Positions 5,821 to 11,165 of a stretch of 11,165 nt of DNA are shown here, in pieces. The DNA lies in assembly GCA_036503065.1 (NCBI GenBank), contig DASXXM010000378.1:1-11165 (forward strand). Direction: 5' to 3'. The notes beneath the pieces were generated by a model, which saw nothing but the letters and a program-made list of their open reading frames with translations, had not been told where the DNA came from and did not search any database. The DNA is from DATEPR01 sp036503065. Lineage in GTDB: Bacteria; Actinomycetota; Actinomycetes; Mycobacteriales; Pseudonocardiaceae. A program made the position numbers and the translations under genes. Numbering within the stretch: position 1 is the stretch's first letter; the number at the start of each line of letters is the position of its first letter.

Positions 5821-6903
5821 ATGTCGTCACCGGTCCGCGGGGTGGACGCCGTCGTGCTCGTCGGCGGGAAGGGCACCCGCCTTCGTCCACTGACCCTGTC
5901 CGCGCCCAAGCCGATGCTGCCCACCGCGGGCGTGCCGTTCCTGACGCACCTGCTGTCCCGGATCAGGGCCGTCGGTGTCACCCACGTGGTGTTCGGCACG
6001 TCCTACATGGCCGAGGTGTTCGCCGACCACTTCGGTGACGGCTCGGCACTGGGCATGGAACTTGAGTACCTGGTCGAGGAGGAGCCGCTGGACACCGCGG
6101 GCGGCATCCGGAACGTGGCGGGCGCGCTGCGCGAGCCGGATGTGCTGGTGTTCAACTCCGACATCCTGTCCGGTGTCGACCTGGCCGCGGTCGTCGACAC
6201 CCACCGGCGTTCCAGCGCCGACGCCACGCTCCACCTGGTCAAGGTGGCCGACCCGCGTCGCTTCGGCTGCGTGCCCACCGACGCCGACGGCCGGGTCACC
6301 GCGTTCCTGGAGAAGACCGACGATCCGCCGACCGACCAGATCAACGCGGGCTGCTACGTGTTCCGCCGCGAGGTGATCGAGGCGATCCCGGCGGGGCGGC
6401 CGGTGTCCGTCGAACGGGAGACGTTCCCCGGCCTGCTCGCGTCGGGCGCGCGGCTGCAGGGTCACGTCGACGGGTCGTACTGGCTGGACGTGGGCACTCC
6501 GGAGGCGTTCGTCCGCGGTTGCGCCGACCTGGTGCTGGGCATCGCGCCGACGACGGCCCTGCCCGGCCCGACCGGTGCCGCGCTCGTGCTGCCCGGCGCG
6601 GTCGTCGATGCGGCCGCGGTGGTGACCGGCGGCAGCACCGTCGGCGCGGGCTGTGTCGTCGAGGCGGGCGCGCGGGTGGTCGGCTCGGTGCTGTTCGACG
6701 GTGTGCGGGTCGGCGCGGACGCGGTCGTCGAACGCAGCGTGCTCGGCGCGGGTGCGCGGATCGGGGCGGGCGCGGTGGTGTCCGACGCGGTGATCGGTGA
6801 CCGCGCGACGGTCGGCGCGCGGTGCGAACTGCGAGCCGGTGCGCGTGTGTGGCCGGGCGTGGCACTGCCCGAGTGCGCCGTCCGATTCTCCACCGACGCA
6901 TGA
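5821..6903 (+). CDS. manB: Mannose-1-phosphate guanylyltransferase (GDP-mannose synthesis)
   Basis: A 360-aa cytosolic nucleotidyltransferase making GDP-mannose from mannose-1-phosphate and GTP. GDP-mannose is the donor for mannosyltransferases and, through polyprenyl-phosphate mannose, for lipoglycans. The N-terminus has the signature VVLVGGKGTRLRPLTLSAPKPMLP (residues 11-34), FNSDILSG (111-118) carries the metal-binding Asp, then FLEKTDDPPTDQINAGCYVF and SYWLDVGTPEAF. From about residue 255 to the end it is a left-handed beta-helix of hexapeptide repeats. Length and wording agree with M. tuberculosis Rv3264c (annotated manB; manC or GMPP elsewhere). GCAGGA at 5808-5812 is placed 8 nt before the ATG. 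The stop overlaps the next gene (ATGA, 6900-6903). The tnpB stop is only 28 bp upstream, so the original promoter region was displaced or shortened by the insertion. A glucose-1-phosphate thymidylyl- or uridylyltransferase is the less likely alternative. Confidence 0.9.
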   Translation: MSSPVRGVDAVVLVGGKGTRLRPLTLSAPKPMLPTAGVPFLTHLLSRIRAVGVTHVVFGTSYMAEVFADHFGDGSALGMELEYLVEEEPLDTAGGIRNVAGALREPDVLVFNSDILSGVDLAAVVDTHRRSSADATLHLVKVADPRRFGCVPTDADGRVTAFLEKTDDPPTDQINAGCYVFRREVIEAIPAGRPVSVERETFPGLLASGARLQGHVDGSYWLDVGTPEAFVRGCADLVLGIAPTTALPGPTGAALVLPGAVVDAAAVVTGGSTVGAGCVVEAGARVVGSVLFDGVRVGADAVVERSVLGAGARIGAGAVVSDAVIGDRATVGARCELRAGARVWPGVALPECAVRFSTDA

Positions 6904-7805
6904 CGACCGCCGTCGGCCAGATCCGGACCTGGCGGCCACCGTTCCCGGTGGACGTGGGCACGGTGCTGGGACCGCTGAGCCGGGGTCGGGGTGACCCGGC
7001 CTTCCGACACACCGACGGCACGTACTGGCTCGCGGCGAACACCCCGGCCGGCGACGGCACCCTGGCGTTGCGCAGGTCCGCGGACGGCGAGGTCACCGCG
7101 ACCGCGTGGGGACCGGCCGCCGACTGGCTGCTGGCGGGCCTGCCGGCGCTGTTGGGTGCGGCCGACGACGACTCGGGTTTCGTGGCGCACCACCCGATCG
7201 TCGCCACCAGCCGGCACCGGTTGCCGGGACTGCGCCTTGGCACGGCGGGCCGGGTGTGGGACGTGCTGGTGGCCGCGGTGCTGGAGCAGAAGGTCACCTC
7301 GATCGAGGCCCGCCGCTCGTGGCGCGACCTCGGCTACCGGTTCGGCGCGCCCGCGCCGGGACCGACACCCGGCCTGCGCCTGCCGCCCACCCCGAAACGC
7401 CTGCTCGGCCTGCACGACTGGGAGTGGCACAAGGCGGGCGTCGACGGCGCCCGGCGGCGCACCCTGATCGCCGCGGCACAGGTGGCGCACGCGTTGGAAC
7501 GCGCGGTCGGGCAGCGGAACATGGCGTTGCTGCGGGTGGTGCCCGGGATCGGGGTGTGGACGGCGGCCGAGGTGGCGCAGCGGGCGTGGGGCGATCCGGA
7601 CGCGGTCAGCTTCGGCGACCTGCACGTGCCGCAGATCGTGGGTACCGCCCTGGTCGGGCACCGGCTCGACGATGCCGGCATGGCCGAGGTGCTCGCGCCG
7701 TACGCGCCGCAGCGCCAACGGGCCGTGCGGTACATTGAGGCGGCAGGCGTTCGGGTGCAGCGGTACGGGCCCCGGTTCAGCCCGCGCGACTACCGGCGCT
7801 TTTGA
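6900..7805 (+). CDS. AlkA-like DNA-3-methyladenine glycosylase (HhH-GPD)
   Basis: A 301-aa base-excision repair glycosylase that removes alkylated purines such as 3-methyladenine. The helix-hairpin-helix is LRVVPGIGVWTAAEVAQRAW (about 211-230), and the catalytic aspartate is D240 in SFGDLHVP, aligning with AlkA D238. VLVAAVLEQKVT (122-133) is the typical helix of the HhH-GPD core. The first ~110 residues form an AlkA-like N-terminal domain. There is no Fe-S cysteine loop, so it is not MutY/Nth-like, and no regulatory Ada domain. The ATG at 6900 overlaps the manB stop as ATGA, so translation is probably coupled and the longer in-frame version is not needed. At its 3' end it overlaps the convergent NUDIX gene by 29 bp. 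The exact substrate range cannot be told from sequence. Confidence 0.88.
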   Translation: MTTAVGQIRTWRPPFPVDVGTVLGPLSRGRGDPAFRHTDGTYWLAANTPAGDGTLALRRSADGEVTATAWGPAADWLLAGLPALLGAADDDSGFVAHHPIVATSRHRLPGLRLGTAGRVWDVLVAAVLEQKVTSIEARRSWRDLGYRFGAPAPGPTPGLRLPPTPKRLLGLHDWEWHKAGVDGARRRTLIAAAQVAHALERAVGQRNMALLRVVPGIGVWTAAEVAQRAWGDPDAVSFGDLHVPQIVGTALVGHRLDDAGMAEVLAPYAPQRQRAVRYIEAAGVRVQRYGPRFSPRDYRRF

Positions 7806-8352
7806 TCTGCGCGGTTCTGAGCAGCGCCACCGCCAGCATGTCCCGCAGTTCACCGGTGTCGTCGCCGTCGGGGGTCGCGGCAACCGGCCACCAACGCAGG
7901 TCGACCGACTCGGCACTGCGGACCGGCGTCGCGCCTGCCGGTGCGTGGACCAGGAACCGCACGTCGAGATGCCGGGTCGGCACGCCGAGCGAACACGTGA
8001 CCGGGTGCACGTCCACGTGCAACGGCGTCGGCTCGATCGTCAGGCCCGCGATGCCGGACTCCTCCGTGGCCTCGCGCAACGCGGCGGCCACCAGGGTTCG
8101 GTCGACCGGCTCGCAGTGCCCGCCCAACTGGAGCCACCGGCCGACCCGGGGATGCAACGTGAGCAGGACGTGTTCCCCGGCATGGTCCAGCACCACGGCG
8201 GATGCCGTGACATGGCCGGGGACACAGGACCGCTGGCAGGCGTCCGGCCGGGCCGCCAGGAACGCCAACAGCGCCTGCCGCACCGACTCCTGCCCGTGCG
8301 CCGTGGGCCGCCAATTGTCCAAAGTAGACGTCGCGGACGCGTGCAGGCTCAC
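7777..8352 (-). CDS. NUDIX hydrolase, last gene of the F420 operon
   Basis: A 191-aa pyrophosphohydrolase of the NUDIX superfamily, which cleaves nucleoside diphosphates linked to another group. The box is GHCEPVDRTLVAAALREATEESGI (78-101), with REATEESGI (93-101) canonical. The first half is one residue longer than the strict GX5EX7REUXEEXGU spacing, with D84 in the place of the first Glu. WLQLGGH before the box and RHLDVRFLVHA after it are typical. A helical N-terminal extension (about 45 residues) precedes the fold. The start is GTG at 8352, overlapping the fbiB stop as GTGA, so it is translationally coupled to fbiB. A role in F420 metabolism or housecleaning is suggested only by this coupling. 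The 3' end overlaps the convergent glycosylase gene by 29 bp. Confidence 0.88.
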   Translation of the reverse strand: MSLHASATSTLDNWRPTAHGQESVRQALLAFLAARPDACQRSCVPGHVTASAVVLDHAGEHVLLTLHPRVGRWLQLGGHCEPVDRTLVAAALREATEESGIAGLTIEPTPLHVDVHPVTCSLGVPTRHLDVRFLVHAPAGATPVRSAESVDLRWWPVAATPDGDDTGELRDMLAVALLRTAQIKSAGSRAG

Positions 8353-9689
8353 CGTTCGGTCAGGCCTTCCGCCAGGTCACGCGGTTCGCGCGGGGACAGC
8401 GGACCGTCCAGCGGATGCCCGACGGCGACCGCGCCCAGGGGCTGCCAACCGGCCGGCAGGTCCAGTACCGACCGGACCACGTCGGCCGCGAAGATCGTCG
8501 AGGACACCCAGCACGAGCCGATGCCCTCGGCGGCCAGCGCGACCAGCAGGCCCTGCACCGCGCCGCCTGCCGCGACCGTGAACATGGTGTGCTCGGCGGC
8601 GTTGCGGCGTGCGTCGGGATAGGTGTGCATGCCGTCGGGCACCAGGAACGGCAGCACGATCTCGGTCGCCCCGTAGAGCAGGTCGCCGCGGGCGACGCGC
8701 CGGTCGATCCGATCCGCCGTGAAGTCGTCGCCGCGCAGGTCCGACCGCCACGCGGCGCGCATCTCGTCCAACAGTTTGGTCCGAAGTGGACGGCTGCGCA
8801 GCCACACGAACCGGACCGGTCGGGTGTGGTGCGGTGCGGGCGCGGTCAGCGCGGCGGCCACGGCCCTGCGCATCGCGTCCGGGTCCACCGGGGTCGGCGC
8901 GAACGCGCGGACGGACCGGCGCACCAGCACGGCTTCGCGCCTGCCCTGCCGGATCGCCGCGTCGGTGCCCAGCCGGAACAGGTCCTCGTCGACCGGCCGG
9001 ACCAGGTCCCTCGCCGCCGATCCGTCGTCCACCGGGGCCAGGCCGCGCACCACGGCGGCGGGCACGCCGCGCAGCTTGCCCTTGACCAGGTCCGCCGCGG
9101 CCGCGATCTCGTCCGCCACGGCGACCTCGGTGACGGTCAGTTCGTTGCCCTGCGGGTCGACCGTGCCGGCGTAGCGGTGCAGCACGGTCAGCCCGGCCGA
9201 GCCGATCGCCGTGTCGGTCTGGCCGATCCGCCACGCCCGGCCCATCGTGTCCGTGACCACGACCGCGACGTCGACACCCAGCAGGCGGTGCAGGTCCGCG
9301 CGCAGCCGACGGGCCGACGCGTCCGGATCCAGCGGCAGCAAAGCCAGTTCGCCCACCGCGACGTTCGAGTTGTCCACGCCGCTGGCCGCCTGCACGATGC
9401 CCAGCGCGTTCTCGGTGATCACGAAGTTGTTGAACGCGGCCACCACCCGCACCGCCTCGGACAGCACCAACGCCCGGCGGGCCGCCTCCCGGCCCGCCGG
9501 GTCGCTCGGTGCCTCGACCAGCCTGCCCTCCACCTTCGAGACGGCCTTGCTGGTCACCACCAGCACGTCGCCATCCCGCAGCCACGGCGCGGCCACGGCG
9601 ATCGCGGCGGCGAGGTCGTCGCCGGGACGGAACTCCGGCAGACCGGTGACCGGCAACAGTTCCACCGACCCGCTCGCGTGATCGTTCAT
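8349..9689 (-). CDS. fbiB: FbiB: F420-0 gamma-glutamyl ligase and dehydro-F420-0 reductase
   Basis: A 446-aa two-domain enzyme of coenzyme F420 synthesis. Residues 10 to about 245 are CofE-like and add gamma-linked glutamates to F420-0 using GTP and metal. Visible landmarks are VVTSKAVSKVEGR (44-56), ITENALGIVQAASGVDNSN (91-109) and VTDTMGRAWRIGQTDTAIG (146-163). Residues from about 255 are a nitroreductase-fold, FMN-binding domain (VRRSVRAF at 256-263, IGSCWVSS at 390-397), which in actinobacteria reduces dehydro-F420-0 and sets the fusion apart from archaeal CofE. The length agrees with the mycobacterial protein (about 448). The ATG at 9689 overlaps the fbiA stop (ATGA) and its stop overlaps the NUDIX start, so fbiA, fbiB and the NUDIX gene are probably one coupled operon. 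No defect is seen. Confidence 0.95.
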   Translation of the reverse strand: MNDHASGSVELLPVTGLPEFRPGDDLAAAIAVAAPWLRDGDVLVVTSKAVSKVEGRLVEAPSDPAGREAARRALVLSEAVRVVAAFNNFVITENALGIVQAASGVDNSNVAVGELALLPLDPDASARRLRADLHRLLGVDVAVVVTDTMGRAWRIGQTDTAIGSAGLTVLHRYAGTVDPQGNELTVTEVAVADEIAAAADLVKGKLRGVPAAVVRGLAPVDDGSAARDLVRPVDEDLFRLGTDAAIRQGRREAVLVRRSVRAFAPTPVDPDAMRRAVAAALTAPAPHHTRPVRFVWLRSRPLRTKLLDEMRAAWRSDLRGDDFTADRIDRRVARGDLLYGATEIVLPFLVPDGMHTYPDARRNAAEHTMFTVAAGGAVQGLLVALAAEGIGSCWVSSTIFAADVVRSVLDLPAGWQPLGAVAVGHPLDGPLSPREPRDLAEGLTER

Positions 9690-10684
9690 GCGCCGACCCC
9701 GGCCAGGTCGAACGCGGCGCGCGCCATGTCGGCGGTGGCCGCCGTGGTGGTCATCAGCAGCGGCACCGACCGCACGTCGACCCCTGGCACGTCCGCGGTG
9801 TCCGTGGTGTGCACGAGCCAGCCGTCCAGGATGCCGTCGGTCGAGTCCTTGCGGGCGCCGAGCAGCCGACCGACCGCCGCCGCCGTGGTGGGCACGCCGA
9901 TCGCGGTCAGACAGGCGTCGGCCATGCCGCGCACCGGCCGATCGCTCACGATCGGGGACAACCCGACCACCCTGGCCTTCGCCGCACGCAGCGCGGCGCG
10001 GATGCCGGGCACCGCCAGGATGGTGCCGATGCTGACCACCGGGTTGGACGGCGCGAGCACCACCACGTCCGCGTCCGCGATCGCGGCCAGCACGCCGGGC
10101 GCCGGTTTCGACTCCTCCGCGCCGACCGGCACGATCGACTGCGCCGGCAGTTCCGCGTGGTAGCGCACCCACCACTCCTGGAAGTGCACGGCCTTCCGCT
10201 CGACCGTGTCCCCGTCCGGGATGTCGGCCACCACGTGCGTCTCGACGCGGTCGTCGCTCATCGGCAGCAGCCGCACGCCGGGTTGCCAGCGGTGGCACAG
10301 CGCCGCCGTGACCTCCGACAGCGGGTAGCCGGCGCGCAGCATCCTGGTCCGGACCAGATGCGTCGCGATGTCCCGGTCACCGAGGCCGAACCAGGTCGGG
10401 TCGGCGTTGTACGCGGCCAACTCCTCGCGCACCGCCCAGGTCTCGCCCGCCCGGCCCCAGCCGCGGCCGGTGTCGATGCCACCGCCCAGCGTGTACATGC
10501 AGGTGTCCAGGTCCGGACAGATCCGCAGCCCGTGCATCCACACGTCGTCGCCGGTGTTCACCAACGCGGTTATCTCGTGCGACGAGTCGGGGGCCGGGCC
10601 GACCGGGGGCAGCCCCAGCGCGGCCTTCACCCCCAGCAGGAACCGTGCCCCACCGACACCGCCGACCAGTACGACCACCTTCAC
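9686..10684 (-). CDS. fbiA: FbiA: dehydro-F420-0 synthase (2-phospho-L-lactate transferase family)
   Basis: A 332-aa CofD-family transferase. It joins the deazaflavin Fo to the phosphoenolpyruvyl (mycobacteria) or phospholactyl (archaea) group of a guanylylated donor, giving dehydro-F420-0 or F420-0. The N-terminal Rossmann-like motif is VVVLVGGVGGARFL (3-16). NTGDDVWMHG (43-52) and CPDLDTCMYTLGG (56-68) carry the metal- and Fo-binding aspartates, and VVVLAPSNPVVSIGTIL is the donor-side block. Length matches mycobacterial FbiA (about 331). The GTG at 10684 is preceded by GGGAGG at 10695-10700 with a 10-nt spacer. An ATG at 10692-10694 is out of frame. It follows the M50 protease gene by 32 bp and overlaps fbiB by 4 bp. 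FbiC (Fo synthase) and FbiD are not in the window. Confidence 0.95.
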   Translation of the reverse strand: MKVVVLVGGVGGARFLLGVKAALGLPPVGPAPDSSHEITALVNTGDDVWMHGLRICPDLDTCMYTLGGGIDTGRGWGRAGETWAVREELAAYNADPTWFGLGDRDIATHLVRTRMLRAGYPLSEVTAALCHRWQPGVRLLPMSDDRVETHVVADIPDGDTVERKAVHFQEWWVRYHAELPAQSIVPVGAEESKPAPGVLAAIADADVVVLAPSNPVVSIGTILAVPGIRAALRAAKARVVGLSPIVSDRPVRGMADACLTAIGVPTTAAAVGRLLGARKDSTDGILDGWLVHTTDTADVPGVDVRSVPLLMTTTAATADMARAAFDLAGVGA

Positions 10685-10702
10685 AGGGGGTCATCCTCCC
10701 AT

Positions 10703-10716
10703 GCGTCGACCGACGC
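10703..10716. repeat. Inverted repeat between the M50 stop and the fbiA ribosome site
   Basis: GCGTCG (10703-10708) and CGACGC (10711-10716) pair around two bases, or as a 5-bp stem with a GACC loop. On the minus strand it lies directly after the protease stop and 2 bp before the GGGAGG of fbiA. No U-run follows. It could mark an RNA processing or attenuation point, or be chance. Confidence 0.35.
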
Positions 10717-11165
10717 TCATGAATGGCGCCAGAACAAGAAGAAGCTCTGGCCGGCCTGGGCCAGGAAGTCGTTGCCGCCCAACCAGTCGACCAGTTGGAA
10801 GATGAAGTCGAAGACCGCCTGGCTGACCGGGCGCACCCCGACCAGCAGCACGAACAACACCATCGGGGCCCACGGCCGCACCGTCGCGCCGAAACGTCGC
10901 GCCTCGAACGACAGCCACGGCTCGATCGCGCCCCAGCCGTCCAGGCCCGGAATCGGCAGGATGTTGATGAAGAACGCCAGGATCTGGAGCATCGCAAGGT
11001 ACATCAGCCCGGCGGCGAGGACGGACGCCCCGAACGGAATGGGGCCGGGGACAAAGTCCGCGGCAGCCGGGATCGTCGCCCTGATCGTCCAGATCAGCGC
11101 GACGCCCAGCACCAGATTGGACAGTGGGCCGACCAGCGAGACCAGCGACTCGATCTTCCGCGAGC
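10717..11165 (-). CDS. Site-2 protease family (M50) membrane peptidase, partial (N-terminus outside window)
   Basis: The last 148 residues of an integral membrane zinc metalloprotease of family M50, which cuts substrates within the membrane. The visible part begins SRKIESLVSLVGPLSNLVLG, where GPLSNL is typical of bacterial M50 proteins. INILPIPGLDGWG carries the NxxPxPxLDG motif, whose Asp is a zinc ligand. At least three hydrophobic stretches are seen: VLGVALIW, ASVLAAGLMYLAMLQILAFFINILPI and MVLFVLLVGVRPVSQAVFDFIF. The HExxH motif should lie beyond the right edge, so catalytic competence cannot be judged. It runs into fbiA with a 32-bp gap and probably starts the same transcript. No PDZ domain is present in the visible portion. 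A compact M50B/rhomboid-neighbour type is likely, and substrate is unknown. Confidence 0.88.
   Translation of the reverse strand, partial: SRKIESLVSLVGPLSNLVLGVALIWTIRATIPAAADFVPGPIPFGASVLAAGLMYLAMLQILAFFINILPIPGLDGWGAIEPWLSFEARRFGATVRPWAPMVLFVLLVGVRPVSQAVFDFIFQLVDWLGGNDFLAQAGQSFFLFWRHS

Noticed and set aside
8415..10163. A 582-codon forward open frame across fbiB and fbiA
   Set aside because: Shadow frame; both opposite genes are full-length with family motifs and coupled starts.

Overview
The window comes from a high-GC actinomycete. Codon third positions are strongly G/C, GTG starts are common, two genes look leaderless, and coenzyme F420 genes lie beside a mycobacterial-type WbbL and ManB. 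The order wbbL - manB - (DNA-modifying or repair gene) - fbiB - fbiA recalls the Mycobacterium tuberculosis Rv3265c-Rv3261 neighbourhood (from memory, no search run). With two extra GT4 genes, a NUDIX gene and an M50 protease, I would guess Pseudonocardiales rather than Mycobacterium. That placement is inference.

Layout. Positions 1-3849 hold cell-envelope glycosyltransferases: a minus-strand GT2 cut by the window edge (1-540), two divergently placed GT4 enzymes (627-1763 and 1842-3008), and a WbbL-type rhamnosyltransferase (3001-3849) overlapping the second GT4. A small minus-strand gene of unknown function (3855-4202) converges on wbbL and has a strongly structured upstream region (4203-4382). 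A solitary IS200/IS605-type tnpB (4383-5792), with visibly lower GC, sits between this small gene and manB. Four RNA-like hairpins at its 3' end suggest an overlapping omega (guide) RNA. manB (5821-6903) and an AlkA-like DNA glycosylase (6900-7805) are coupled by an ATGA overlap. The minus-strand block then runs from the right edge leftwards: a partial M50 site-2 protease (10717-11165), fbiA (9686-10684), fbiB (8349-9689) and a NUDIX hydrolase (7777-8352). The last three are linked by 4-bp stop/start overlaps. The NUDIX and glycosylase genes converge and overlap by 29 bp.

How the genes work together. ManB makes GDP-mannose, the usual donor for GT4 mannosyltransferases. WbbL adds rhamnose to decaprenyl-PP-GlcNAc to build the peptidoglycan-arabinogalactan linker. 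The left half is therefore a cell-wall glycan locus. The right half is an F420 maturation operon: FbiA makes dehydro-F420-0, and FbiB reduces it and adds glutamates. The tnpB is an insertion into the conserved wbbL-manB junction and the most transfer-like part of the window.

No tRNA, rRNA, CRISPR array or complete transposase (TnpA) is visible, and no gene-free stretch exceeds about 200 bases. I see no clearly new defence or biosynthetic system. The best leads are the tnpB 3' RNA structure, the structured leader of the unknown 115-aa gene, and the two leaderless glycosyltransferase starts.
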